Part shown: piece by piece, positions 50,659 through 62,260 of the stretch
Layout of the letters: every line of letters begins with the position of its first letter
Numbering within the stretch: position 1 is the stretch's first letter
Assembly: GCA_030407085.1 (NCBI GenBank)
Contig: CM059586.1
Coordinates: 102,499,501 to 102,563,500 of the forward strand
Length of the DNA stretch: 64,000 nt
Reading direction: 5' to 3'
From: Trichopria drosophilae
Lineage: Eukaryota > Arthropoda > Insecta > Hymenoptera > Diapriidae
Notes under the pieces: model-generated
The model's input: only the letters and a program-made list of their open reading frames with translations
Database searches by the model: none
Told to the model about the DNA's origin: nothing
Translations under genes and position numbers: made by a program

Positions 50659-51969
50659 CCCATTAACGCCTGAAATGGCATTTTTTATACTTCATTATCA
50701 ATCAAGTATTTCATATGAAAATCGAAGTTGAAAACAATTGAAAGGTACATATCCTATTGTTTTTGAGGTTGCTCTTCAAGATTCTGAGGTCAAAATTGAG
50801 TTTCAGCCATCAGGAATTTCAATATGGCGCCGAACTTTTAAAAAAATTCCAAAAAATTGGGAATTTTTTATACTTAGCAATTTTTTCCGAGCTATTAGAA
50901 TATTGGGATTCTATTGAAACTCTGAACAAAGGTGAACAAAATACTTCAATTTTAAGGAAAAATTTTACTTTTATACCCCACATCATTGTAACGACCTCAA
51001 AATGTCGTCAACAATGAAAATTTCTTTGAAAAATTTCTGAACGTTCTAACTCGAAAACTACATGCTGTTATAAAAAAAAGGTAAGAATGAAAAGTTCTTA
51101 GAATTAATCGAGAAATATAGTAGAATTTTTTCAGATTTTTGTGATGACATTTTGAGAAATTTTTTTTCAAAATTTTTTTCAAAATCATAATTTATTTATG
51201 AAAAATTCTGAAAAAAATTTGGTGTATTCACTTATGAATTCTACGAGTTTTTTTTTTGTTCTTTGCAATTTTTTCCAAAAGTTGATAATTTTTGGAGGGA
51301 AAAAATCCTAAACTATAATATTTGAAATTCATTTCCTTGAAAACTATCAACTTTTCGAAAAAATTGCAAAGAACAAATAACTCTTAGAATTCATCAGAGA
51401 ATACACTAAATTTTTTTCAGAATTTTTTGTAAATAAATTACACTTTTGAAAAAAATGTTGAAAAAAAATGTCTCAAAATGTCATCAAAACATTTTGAAAA
51501 AATTCCACTATATCGCTTGATGAATTTTAAGAACTTTTCATTCTGGGCATTTTTTTTTAAAAGTTCGTAGTTTTTGAGTTAGAGCGTCCAGAAATTTCTC
51601 GAAGACATTTTCATTGTTGACGCCATTTTGAGGTCGTTAGAATGATGTAGGGTATAAAAGTAAAATTTTTTCTTAAAATTCAACTATTTTATGCACCATT
51701 ATGCAAGGTTTCAATAAAATTCCAATATTCTAATAGCTCGAAAAAAATTGCTAAGTATAAAAAATTCCCAATTTTTTGGAAATTTTTTTCATCTTCGGCG
51801 CCATATTGGAATTTCTGATGGCTGAAACTCAATTTTGACCTCGGAATCTTGAAGAGCGACCTCGAAAACAGTAGGATACGCACCTCTCAATTGTTTTCAA
51901 CTTTGATTTTGATACGAAATACTTGATTGAAAATAAAGTTTAAAAATTGTCATTTCAGGCGTTAATGGA
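50659..51969. mobile_element. 1.3-kb full palindrome with TTAA/piggyBac-like ends
   Basis: TTAA at 50655-50658 and 51970-51973. The ends are CCCATTAACGCCTGAAATGG and, inverted, CCATTAACGCCTGAAATGAC. The whole 1311 bp is an inverted repeat centred near 51314, with arms of ~640 bp. Blocks such as CAAAATTGAGTTTCAGCCAT and TTCAATATGGCGCCG are mirrored at 51780-51850. The inner ~300 bp of each arm (GAAAAGTTCTTAGAATTAAT, CCAAAAGTTGATAATTTTTG) match the core of 40722-42628. No transposase. Confidence 0.8.
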
Positions 51970-51973
51970 TTAA

Positions 51974-52225
51974 TTTATTGAGTGATTGGGGCTACCGGAC
52001 AAGTAAAATGGCGTAACCAATTTTATGAACAACGAAAAGGATGCAATTCTTTAACAGATTTGCTATTTTGTCTTCAAATTCTCCACGGATGCATTCGATA
52101 TGATACAAATATTATTTTTAATACTTTCTATTACTTGTTGAAGTCGCGAAAAACCTTAGGTGGTCGGGACACCGGACTCTCCCCTACCCGTTTATAAATA
52201 AATAAATAAAAATAAAATAAAGAGT
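51974..52225 (+). repeat. Possible 3' end of another retroelement
   Basis: TCGGGACACCGGACTCTCCC and CTACCCGTTTATAAATAAAT lead into an (AAAT)n-type tail at about 52194-52222, resembling LINE tails elsewhere in the window. The 71-codon ORF in front (51982-52197) is not recognised. It ends just before the GPALPP1 acceptor. Confidence 0.4.
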
Positions 52226-52254
52226 CGACATTTGTATTTTCAGATCGAACCGTA

Positions 52255-54149
52255 ATGCCGATAATGGAATCAGATTCCGAAAGTCAAGACAGTGACGACG
52301 GACGTCGATTTCGTTTCGAAGCTACTCGTAAAGATGCTGTGCCTGCGCAGCGTACCAAAAGGAGAAATTCTCCTCGACGGAGCAAATCACGATCGAGGGA
52401 TCGGAGTAGAAGAGATAAATCGTCCGATAGATCACGGCACGTAAAAGAAGATAAATCTAGATCTTCAAACGATCGAGATTCGAACTCCAGACATTCGTCG
52501 AGGGCGTCGGACAATGGTAGAGAGTCGAAGAGTTTCAAGGATTTGTATTCGAGGTCTTCGCGGCACGACCGAGATTCCAGGTCTCGTAGAGAGAGGACGA
52601 GGGATTCGAGACGGGATAACGACAGGAAGGATTCTCGCGACAGGTCTCTGAAGACTCGCGATCGAGCCAAACGATCCAGAGAAAGAAGTAGGGAACGTTC
52701 CGAAAATAAAAAATCTGTAACAGACAGATCGACTGATAAACCCAAAGAAGATATTGTTGATTCCGACAAGAGAAATAGTGATAAAGAAAGGAAAGACGTT
52801 AATGCGTCGGACATTGAAGTGAATGAGACAAAAAAGGCTGCGAAGAAAAGACATCAAGAGGATTCATGCAAGGTAAACCAGAGGATCGAGGACCGTCTGT
52901 CCGGCTCGAACAGTAATAATCCTAGTGCCGTTTCAGATTCGTCGTTAGCCGTTCAAAATGACGACGATTCAAATTACAAAAGATGCAAGAGAGTTTCAGA
53001 TTTGGTAGAAACCGAAGTTGAGAGTAGCGAAAACAGTTCGGAACGTACAGACTCTTATTACGGTCCAGCTCTACCTCCATCGATGACTAAGCCTCAGGTT
53101 ATTAAAGGTTTGGATAACGAACCGAAGGATTCTTCGACCGAACGAGTTATCGGGCCGGTTCTACCTCCAAATCAGACTGTTAAAAGTGAACCAGAAGAAG
53201 AAAACTTTGGACCAGCTTTGCCACCTCACTTACGTAAAATGATTGGTCCCGTTATACCGGAAAATTTGGTTTCCTGTAGTAACGAAGAGGATAGTATCCA
53301 GGATTCGATGTGTATCGACGACGACAATTTTGGTCCATTACCCTCCGATCACCCGAATGCGAAAGACAGTTTAGTGCAGATGCAACTGGAACGCAGAGCA
53401 ATTCGTATACAGGAAGAGCTTTTGAATAAGGTGAGAATTTACATAACCTTAAACTAGTGTTTTTCTATTTTGGCCCAATATTACATTATTTTTCTTTAGA
53501 GCGACCAGCCGGAAGAGAAGAAGCGGGAGGAATGGATGGTGGAATTGCCACCGGTGCATGCGGTAGCCCTCGGCCTGGGTCCAAGGACGTTCAAGACGAA
53601 GGAGGGTCCGGATATGTCGGATAGATCGAGTTGGACGGATACGCCAGCGGACAAAATTCGAAAGCAGAGGGAGAAGGTACTGACTAGGACTTTTCGACAT
53701 CTTCAATTGCAATTGAAAATCAACAGCAAAATGATTTACGTAATGTTTGCCTACACAGGAGGAAGGAAAATTCACACCTGCGACGGAAGAGAAACGCACG
53801 CAACCTCCGATGGAAGGTAACTTCATGAACGATCCTAAAACGACGGAGATCATAAAGCCGACGGAAGCGGAGGATCTACGAGGGGAATCGTTGCTTGACA
53901 TGCATTTAAAGACGATCAAAAGGAAGAAGAAGGTATTTATTAATTTATGAAATTTGTAGTAGCATCGAATGACGTATAATAAAATTGCAGAAGCTGGAGA
54001 AGGAAGCGAAGAGGTTAGGATTATCAACTCGGAGGCCGTTTGATAGAGATGTCGATTTGCAGACCAATCATTTGAACGAGGCAAGGAAGAAGAAGATTTT
54101 CGAAAAAGCTCAGTTCTTGAACGACCGTTTCGCACCTGGAAAAATTTAA
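52255..54149 (+). CDS. GPALPP1: GPALPP motifs-containing protein 1 (DUF3752)
   Basis: Coding exons 52255-53430, 53500-53676, 53759-53932 and 53991-54149 (all GT-AG, phase 0) give 561 residues. An Arg/Ser/Asp-rich N-terminal half (about residues 20-200; SRSRDRSRRDKSSDRSRH) resembles splicing-factor RS domains. Then come the name-giving motifs: YYGPALPPSM, RVIGPVLPPN, NFGPALPPHL, MIGPVIPENL and NFGPLPSDHP. The last three exons carry the DUF3752 domain: EEWMVELPPVHAVALGLGPR, FKTKEGPDMSDRSSWTDTPA, GESLLDMHLKTIKRKKK and a basic end RRPFDRDVDLQTNHLNEARK. The role is poorly known; nuclear and RNA-linked by composition. TTTTCAG just upstream (about 52240) suggests a 5' UTR intron. The second ATG (52264) is an alternative start. 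AATAAA is at 54766-54771. Human relatives are shorter at the N-terminus and begin with a GPALPP motif, which is absent here. Confidence 0.93.
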
Positions 54150-55337
54150 TGCATCATTTTTAAAAATACGAAAGTATTTGCTTTTTAAGAAAAAGGTAGA
54201 GATGAACTTAGGATGTCTAAGTGGAACTATGTAACAGTGTACAATAGGTTTTTGTAAATATGTATTCAAAAGGAACGGAACTTGCGCATGGACTCGACGC
54301 AACGTGTTATATGTATATCAAAGAATCTATGCATCGATATACTCAACAGATTACGAACCGTTTATGAATCACGATGCGACTGATAATATAAGTTGTACTT
54401 TTAAGGAAAGTCAACAGAGAGATTTAGTTTTTGCATTTAATATGTGAAATTACAACAACTTCCAGATAACGGTATTAGTTGAACTAATCAATCTAAAATA
54501 TGTGTTTCGGCAGGTGCATGACCGACGTAAATTAGTATTTTTTGTAAATTCACATTTAATTGTAAAAATTAAAATACTCGTTAGGATTAACTGTTTAATT
54601 GAAACGGTAGAGCCTAGTAAACACGCGCGAAGTAATATGCTTGTATCGGTTTTATATGATCATCGGTAATGGCAAGACTTGTATAAAAGAAATCGATAAT
54701 TAACATTTATACACCTATGACACGCCTGTTGCTTTGATAAGTTAATATTATCAATTCTTTAAAAAAATAAATGAAATTCAATCTGTATAGACTACTTTTT
54801 ATTTTACGAGCCAAGTAAGGTTATGTTTCGTATATTTATTGAAAACGTTATTGAATAAGAGTTTTTTTTATGTATATTTTACAGAATTTCAGATTTCAGT
54901 TTTTTGCAATTGATTTACTGTAAGATTTGAGGTTAGGTTTCCAGTCTTTAAATTCCCTAGAAATTTCGTTTTGTAATGCCAACATAAAACGAAAAAGTTA
55001 CTAGTTAATGTATAGTAATTTTTTTGTACTTCGTTTTTGTAATCGTTCCCCCACAAGTCTTCTCCTACTATACGTCAGAATTGCAAAATTTGCAACAGCT
55101 GATCAAATATGGCGGTTCAAATATAGAAATACATAATGTTTTTCAATGAACCAGTTGGACAAATCAACCTTCTGAACGTTCGATATAAACGACAGTTGGT
55201 TACCGTAGGTTTTTGGGGTCGCTGCGAATACGAATTTGATATCATAATTGCAAAATTCAAAATGGTTGACTCAAAATGGCGGACATCATGAAGCTAACTC
55301 CTACATTGTCAATCGGAATTTCACAAAAATCGATGTA
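54150..55337 (+). other. GPALPP1 3' UTR and spacer
   Basis: Probable 3' UTR to about 54785, then AT-rich spacer. One AATATGGCGGTTC (about 55108) and one GGGGTCGCTGCGAATACGAA plus AAAATTCAAAATGG copy of the dispersed family begin at about 55215. Confidence 0.45.
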
Positions 55338-55610
55338 CAGTAGAACCCCTCTACATTGAACTCCCGCTACATTGAACACCCCGCTAGATTGAACGATTTC
55401 ACCCCGTCAGATTGAACATTTTCTTCCTCCCCTTACTCCCACTGTAATGTTATTTTCAGCTGGCAGTTGCACTCGCGCATGCGCAATCATTCCGTCATGC
55501 GGCAAGATGGCGGAATACTGGAGGACAAGCGGACGGGAAGGGATGTTCAATGTAACGGGGTTGTCGGGGAAACGATGGCACGCCTTGTTCAATGTAGAGG
55601 GGTTCTACTG
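55338..55610. mobile_element. Tigger-like MITE, CTACATTGAAC word family
   Basis: 273 bp between TA sites (55336-55337, 55611-55612). Starts CAGTAGAACCCCTCTACATT; the right end is AATGTAGAGGGGTTCTACTG. The words CTACATTGAAC or CTAGATTGAAC occur four times at the left end and GTTCAATGTA twice at the right. GGCAAGATGGCGGAA is in the interior. Confidence 0.82.
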
Positions 55611-57389
55611 TATATAAGTTTTCAGGGATGCTCATTACGAATCTGAAGTCAGAATTGCAAAATTCAAAATGGTAGACATCAAGAACATACCTATCACACT
55701 GTCAATCGGAATTTCACAAAAATCGATGTATGTAAGTTTTTGAGGTCGCTGAGTACGAATCTGAAGTCAGAATTACAAAAATCAAAATGGCTGACTCAGA
55801 ATAGCGGATATGAAGAGGCTAATTCTTACATTGCCAACACGTAATTCGTGAAAATCGATGTAGAATACATTCCATGTAATGTTTTTGTGTACCCGTCACT
55901 TACACAGCCGGGGGGATTTTTTTTTCTGTGACAAATACTTAAACCTTAGAAGAATACGCATTTTACGACGTTTTCAGAAAATCAAAATGGCGGACGTTAT
56001 CAAAAAAGTTAACAAATTTGCTTGAGATATGTTTCTCATAGGATTTTGGGGTCGCTGATTACGAATCTGGTATCCGTTTTGGGAAATTAAAAATGACGGA
56101 TGACTTTTAAAAAAATTACAACTTTTAAATATGATTTTTTTAAATTATGTACATGTCTCAGGGCATGCGAAGAACATTCATTTTCATACAAAAGAATAGA
56201 CACGAGATATACTAACAATTACATATATAATGTTATTGTTATAAGTATTGCTTTTATTCAGTTTTTAACACAGTTTATTCAAATTAGATTAATTATTCAA
56301 AATATTTATACAATATGAAGTATACAAACATGTAACAATTCGTTTATTTTTTATTCAAGAAGACTGGCTGAGGGCAATGTTTGGCTGTTTGCGACATTTA
56401 AAGCTAATTTGTACATTTTTTGGAAAAGTCGTCCGCCATTTTGAATTTCCGAAAACGACTACCAGAGTCGTAATCAGCCACCCCACAAACCCCCAAGTAA
56501 CAAATTTCAAGCAAACTTGTGAATTTATTGGAAAAGTCGTCTGCCGTATTTGATCTGCCATTTTGAATTTCCGAAAACGGATACCAGAATCGTAATCAGC
56601 GACCCCAAAACCCCCATGTAACGTTTTGGAGTGTTTTCACTGTCGTAAAACGCGTATTCTTCTAAGGTTTAAGTATTTGTCACAGAAAATGATTCCCCCG
56701 GCTGTGTAAGTGACGGGTACACAAAAATATTACATGGAATATATTCTACATATAGCCACGTACAGTAGTCCTTCCCTTATTCTAATTTGTCCAGTCAGGC
56801 AAGATGGCGGCTTTCTTCCCTTTTGTCGCTTTTGTCTCTTTTTCTTTTGTTGCGCATGCGTCGTTATTTGTATTTAGAAAATCTACACGTCAATAAGGGA
56901 ATACATTAGAATAAGGGAAGGAGTACTGTATTTGGAAAAAAAATCCAGAGAAAAAAAACGGTGGGGTTTTTAATAAATCAAATATTACGTTTTACTGAAA
57001 AATGGAAGCCATTTTGTTAATTTTTAAATTTTTTAAAATCTGTTAGGGCAGTTTCGAAGAATATCGATTATTTCAGAATCTTTCAATAGAATTTCGATAA
57101 AATGAACGGCCAAAAAGTTATACGCGTTTCTTTGTAAAAAAATATGGTTTTAAGAAATTTTTTTTCGATCCAAACATCACTTTAACCTCGAAATGATATT
57201 GAGAGACACGTCTAAAGTGAAAATAAGGTGACTATGGACGCTGAGGAATAAAATGTGCTATGCCTCGTTTCGCAATTCAAGATGGCGGCTTGTAAAATGG
57301 CGGCTGTAGCATAAAAAATATGCTCATATTTTTATTTTACGAAAAATACAAATTCAAGACACATTGGCGTTATATATATCAGAGTGACA
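55611..57389. repeat. Cluster of GATTACGAATCTG / CAAAATGG repeats
   Basis: Successive copies of GGTCGCTGAxTACGAATCTG followed by GTCAGAATT..CAAAATTCAAAATGGCGGA lie at about 55625, 55740 and 56046, and inverted (CCGCCATTTTGAATTTCCGA, then CGTAATCAGC) at 56430-56480 and 56560-56615. A second inverted pair links 55870-55960 (AAACCTTAGAAGAATACG, CACTTACACAGCCGGGGG) with 56655-56730. So 55860-56740 is itself a large palindrome. Confidence 0.6.
56763..56928. mobile_element. Internally deleted Tigger-like MITE
   Basis: 166 bp between TA sites. Both ends and the GGCAAGATGGCGGC core match 34221-34504, but about 120 bp of the middle are gone, including the second left-end word. GTCTCTTTTTCTTTTGTTGC is shared with the longer copy. 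Confidence 0.8.
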
Positions 57390-58145
57390 TATGTATTTTT
57401 TCATGGTCGCTGATTACGAATATGAGGTCAGAATTAAAAAATTAAAAATGGCGGATATCGAATGCGAAAATTCGTTTTAAATGTTCGATGAGTACCCTAT
57501 TGAAAAAATCCATGTGGATTCCATACGGATTTTCAATGTGGATTTCCATATGGATTTTCCACATGGATTCCATATGGATTCCATGTGGATTCGTCTGGAT
57601 TCCATATGGATTTTTGGTGTGGATTCCATATGGATTTTTGATGTGGATTCCATATGGAATCTATATGGATTTTTGATGTGAATTCCACATGGATTCCATA
57701 TAAATTTTTGACATGGATTTTCATGTGGATTTCCATATGGAGTCTACGTGGATTGATGTGAATTCAACATGGTTTTTTACATAGATACTGCGTGGATTCC
57801 ATATGGATATGTAAATGGAATATGAATTGCATGTTGATTTCTGGTATGAATTCGTTATGGATTATTTTATGTACATTTCGTATTGTTTTTTGATATGGAT
57901 TCATTATGGATTTTTTATGTGGATTCCATATGAATTTTTGATGTGGATTTCATATGGATTCCATATGGATTTTTGATGTGGATTCCATTCCATTCCACAT
58001 TTCGTATTGTTTTTTTATATGGATTCATTATGGATTTTTTATGTGGATTCCATATGAATTTTTGATGTGGATTTCATATGGATTTTTGATGTGGATTCCA
58101 TATGGATTTTTGATGTGGATTCCATGTGGATTCCATATAGATTAG
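57390..58145 (+). repeat. CCATATGGAT minisatellite, first block
   Basis: Opens with the dispersed module (GGTCGCTGATTACGAATATG, AAATGGCGGATATCGAATGC), then tandem variants of GTGGATTCCATATGGATTTT, about 20-30 bp each. ORFs of IWIPYGF/MDSIWIF repeats in several frames come from the repeat and are not genes. Confidence 0.75.
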
Positions 58146-58824
58146 TATACAAGATGGACGTTCTTTCGAAGTTTTCATCTTTTCGATGATTTTTATTTAG
58201 TATCGAACATTTACGACTTTCCGCATTCGATATCCGCCATTTTGAATTTTGTAATTCTGACCTCATATACGTAATCAGCGACCACGAAAACCCCTGTATA
58301 CCCAGTTTCGTACTCTATTGAAAAAATCCATGTGGATTCCATATGGATTTTCAATGTGGATTTCCATATGGATTCCATATAGATTTTCAATGGGGATTTC
58401 CATATGGATTGATGTGGATTCGACTGGATTGAATATGGATTTTTTATATGGATTTTCATGTGGATTTTCCATGTGGATTCCATATGGATATGTAAGTGGA
58501 ATATGGATTCCATATTGATTTTTAGTATGGATTCGTTATGGATTATTTTATGTACATTCTGTATAGTTATTTTAATGTGGATTCCATATGGATTTTTTAT
58601 GTGAATTCCATATGAATTTTTGACATGGATCTTCATGTGGATTTCCATATGGATTTTCCACATGGAGTCTACGTGGATTGATGTGGATTCAAAATGGTTT
58701 TTTACATAGATACTACGTGGATTCCATATGGATTTTTTATGTGGATTCCATATGGATTGTTTATGTGGATTCCATATGGAATCCATATGGATTGTTTATG
58801 TGGATTCCATATGGAATCCACGTA

Positions 58825-59143
58825 CAGTAGAACCCCCTTTTAACGCCACCTCCCTTTATCGACATACTCTTTTCTACGACACTAGTGACACCCTTTTTAA
58901 AGACATACGAGCTATTCCCGTCATCCCCACCCCGTCTAAATGCTTCCTCTCACCAGACGGCGCATGTATACGTGCATAGCTCGCGAAACAACCGCATTGA
59001 TCTAGTCACGTGTGACGTCACTTTAGCATGCTTGTCGAGGGGTTACGGTGGGGGAACACACTTTTGTAGCTGGCATGTCGATAAACGGGAGCTTAAGGGG
59101 AAGTCGTGGAACTGACCCATGTCGTAAAAAGGGGGTTCTACTG
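58825..59143. mobile_element. Tigger-like MITE, CCCTTTTAACG family
   Basis: 319 bp with TA on each side. Starts CAGTAGAACCCCCTTTTAAC, ends GTAAAAAGGGGGTTCTACTG. The left end also has CTCCCTTTATCGACA and TTTTCTACGACA, weaker iterations of the word. It lies near the centre of the minisatellite palindrome. Confidence 0.78.
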
Positions 59144-59377
59144 TAGTATCTATGTAAAAAACCATTTTGAATCCACATCAATCCACGTAGACTCCATGTG
59201 GAAAATCCATATGGAAATCCACATAAAGATACGGGAGCTTAAGGGGAAGTCGTGGAACCGACCCATGTCGTAAAAAGGGGGTTCTACTGTAGTATCTATG
59301 TAAAAAACCATTTTGAATCCACATCAATCCACGTAGACTCCATGTGGAAAATCCATATGGAAATCCACATAAAGATA
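59086..59377 (+). repeat. 146-bp tandem duplication across the MITE's right end
   Basis: 59086-59231 and 59232-59377 are nearly identical (one visible difference, AACTGAC versus AACCGAC). Each copy has CGGGAGCTTAAGGGGAAGTC, the CTACTG end, the flank GTATCTATGTAAAAAACC and part of the minisatellite, so the duplication happened after the MITE inserted. Confidence 0.85.
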
Positions 59378-59870
59378 CATGTCAAAAATTCATATGGAAT
59401 TCACATAAAAAATCCATATGGAATCCACATTAAAATAACTATACAGAACGTACATAAAATAATCCATAACGAATCTATACTAAAAATCAACATGGAATTC
59501 ATATTCCACTTACATATCCATATGGAATCCACATGGAAAATACACATGAAAATCCATATGGAATCCACACCAAAAATCCATATGGAATCCAGTCGAATCC
59601 ACGTGGAATCCACATCAAGCTATATGGAATCCATATGGAAATCCACATTGAAAATCCATATGGAATCCACATGGATTTTTTCAATAGGGTATGAAACTGG
59701 GTATACAGGGGTTTTCGTGGTCGCTGATTACGTATATGAGGTCAGAATTACAAAATTCAAAATGGCGGATATCGAATGCGGAAAGTCGTAAATGTTCGAT
59801 ACTAAATAAAAATCATCGAAAAGATGAAAACTTCGAAAGAACGTCCATCTTGTATACTGATTACTGGTTA

Positions 59871-61025
59871 CAGTATGAAAAGAAACAATGACTAATGACT
59901 AACATAATTGTTGCCAACTACAAATGTCACTAGGAAAAAAAAACTAGTCGAGAAAGCATAATGCGAAGAAAGAGGAAGGAAGAGGGAGACAGTGGAAGTG
60001 CAGTTTTGAAAGGAAAACATTCGAGATTCGAGGCAATTCCCGACGTTCCTGACGTTTACGAACACAATCACCGTCGGCGTATGTGTCCGCGTCGTACACA
60101 CCCGGGAGGACGTCGTCGAGGACGTCAAATTTGAGAACTGCGCGTCATTTCGTCCGCCACCGTGATTTCCTCATCGTAAGCTGCCCACCTTTTTTTTATC
60201 GTTCCTCGTGCAAATTACGCCTTGACAGCTCGTTGACGTCTTTCTTCGCGGAATGCACCTGTAAGCTCGAGTCGACAATCGGTTGACTCAGCGACGTCGA
60301 ATCCAGCATCCGGGTGCAATGATATCCTCTAATCAGTGATTATCCTAATTACATAATTCAGCTTGGATACTACGATCAAGTATTTTCATGTACCATAAAA
60401 GTTAAAGAAGAAATTGACAGTTTTTTATCATTTCGGTACAACCTGCACTACACAGCAGACATGACCCTAGTTACGATGACTAAACCGTTGTAACGGATTA
60501 ATTATGTCGCAAAGAAAAGGTTCAATTTCTTCAAGTTTGCTTTATGTCTGATTACGTCAAGATTACTCGCATCCCATATTCGGTTACTTTACTTTTTGCT
60601 CTGGTACTTTTGTAAACAATAGTATCTCGATAGTTTTCCAAGAAACGATTGCTCAAGAGCTGATAACTGCATCTGGGACGGAGATAGCAAAGGACGGATC
60701 GGATTTCATTATCGATTATGTATTTGTTTTGGTAACAAAATCGTTTTCGGTACATATTTAGACGCAGGTACACTTTATCACTTGCAAATATTGATCGTGG
60801 ACTCGAGTGCTGAAATTAATCTTAAAATACAGTTTTGAAGTGTGAGGAATAACTTATTTCGTTGAAACGGAATAACTTATTTGCAGGACAGTGTCGGTCG
60901 ATCTTTTTGATGGTGCTAATTAGAAGTCTCGGTCAAGGCAAATCTCGCGTCGGGATTGCAAATCCAAGGGTGCTTCAATGAATAAATTGTTTTGTAAATT
61001 GTAAAGTTTTACAATTCTATTCAAA
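59871..61025 (+). other. RNF13-like gene promoter and 5' UTR region
   Basis: 60030-60300 is CpG-rich (CGTCGGCGTATGTGTCCGCG, GGACGTCGTCGAGGACGTCA). TCATC/GTAAGCT near 60175 could be a donor, and ATTTGCAG at 60879-60886 an acceptor, giving a non-coding first exon and a 5' UTR intron before the ATG at 61026. Inferred from splice consensus only. Confidence 0.4.
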
Positions 61026-61208
61026 ATGCCACGGTGCTGCTCGAGTCATCGGACTCGTCTCTGGCTTATACTTTTGACGACTTGCGTCAGTTATGCGAAA
61101 GGGGACATATTGGTGTATTCCCTCATCACGGATAGACCTCAAGTCGAGGAAGAGTTTCACGACATGCCTGCCAGATTTGGAGGTTTGATACCAGTCGATG
61201 GCGTAAAG
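61026..61208 (+). CDS. RNF13: RNF13-like PA-domain RING E3 ligase, first coding exon
   Basis: 61 codons, in frame up to a GTAAGA donor at 61209; the rest of the gene lies beyond the window. The protein has a signal peptide (LWLILLTTCVSYA, about residues 12-24) and then GDILVYSLITD, EEEFHDMPARFGGLIPVDGV. This closely resembles the start of the protease-associated luminal domain of RNF13/RNF167 (vertebrate form DILAYNF...DLPARFG..LP.EGLKG). Those are endosomal or lysosomal single-pass ubiquitin ligases with a cytosolic RING-H2 domain. The RING and transmembrane segments cannot be checked here. No second coding exon was found in the following 2.8 kb. Confidence 0.8.
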
Positions 61209-61698
61209 GTAAGAATATTTACTTTGATTTGTCAACAATATTGTTTACTTTATTAATTTTCACAGAAATTTAATTATTTTTAATCGTTAATAGTTTTGTT
61301 ATCGTTTTTCAGTTTATTAAAATTGAATCATTCTCGTGAAAAAGATCAATTATACTTGTTGTGAATAGTTCTTATAGGACTTTTTTAATTATATTGGCAC
61401 TTTTTAGATTACATTATAAATGGCATTGAGTGACATATTTTTTACTACGTGATAACGATATCTTTACTTTGTGTTGATTTCTTATGTGTCACTTACTCAA
61501 ATTATGATAAGTAATTTTCAGTTTCTTTGCTCTCGTGATAGTTTCTTTAGTCGGTCCTACAAGATTTTTATCTAAAAATGTTAAATTTGTAAAAATTATA
61601 TTAAATATTAAATAGACCTTAATGTCATATTGATTTTTACATTTTTCAATAATTTCAAATGTCAATTTTATTGAATAATAGCATATTTCAAGCAAGTG

Positions 61699-61896
61699 CA
61701 GTAGGACCTCTCTTATTCTAATTAGTAAAGTTTTTCAAGATGGCGCCGACCTCTCTTATTCTAATTTTCCCCTTACCCCCACTTTGCTCAGAGCTTGTGA
61801 TTCGTGGACAATATTTTTCGTTGACTTTTCGTGTGATAGTGGGGGAACGATTAGAATAAGAGAGGCTGGACAATTAGAATAAGAGAGGTCCTACTG
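61699..61896. mobile_element. Tigger-like MITE, CTCTTATTCTAA word family
   Basis: 198 bp. Starts CAGTAGGACCTCTCTTATTC, ends AATAAGAGAGGTCCTACTG then TA (TG on the left). GACCTCTCTTATTCTAATT occurs twice in the left end on either side of CAAGATGGCGCC, and twice inverted at the right. Confidence 0.8.
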
Positions 61897-62260
61897 TAAT
61901 GAAAAAATTACTTTTCAAAAACCCGTTTTTTTAGTTTTTTGCATTTTACGGCAACTTTTTGCATACACCATCTAAAAGTAGACATTTCAACGAATAATTT
62001 TCCCCCCTGACATATTAAAAAATCGACAATTTTGACGTGAGATTTTTCAGTTGAAAGTGGGGTGATATTTCGGTTTTTAGTCAATATAATGCGAAAAAAT
62101 TAATATTTTTATACCAAAAAATTACAGCTTATTTGGGCCATAAAAAGGTGTGTTTCCACCAAATTTGGTGATAAAAGAATTTTTTTTGCGCTAGAAAAAC
62201 GAAAAAAACCGGTTTCTTCCATTTATCTCGAAAATTTTGAGGTTATGTGCGAAAATCATA

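Larger units (their letters stand above)
58146..59870. repeat. 1.7-kb palindrome of CCATATGGAT minisatellite
   Basis: The left arm starts ACAAGATGGACGTTCTTTCG and TATCGAACATTTACGACTTT; the right arm ends with the complements (AAAGTCGTAAATGTTCGATA, CGAAAGAACGTCCATCTTGT). Each arm passes through CGATATCCGCCATTTTGAAT / ATTACGTATATGAGG, then GGTATACAGGGG and several hundred bp of GGATTCCATATGGATTTT units (reverse-complemented in the right arm). A Tigger-like MITE sits near the centre. ORFs on both strands (191 and 179 codons of ESTSKIHM/HMESTWKIH) mirror each other and are repeat artefacts. Confidence 0.8.

Noticed and set aside
52284..52857. Antisense ORFs of 130 and 176 codons opposite GPALPP1
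   Set aside because: Shadows of the RS-rich codons (Leu/Ser and Arg/Pro low-complexity); the sense strand has the recognised motifs.
57481..59791. ORFs of 60-191 codons with IWIPYGF or HMESTWKIH repeats
   Set aside because: They occur in several frames on both strands and mirror each other across the palindrome; a product of the minisatellite.
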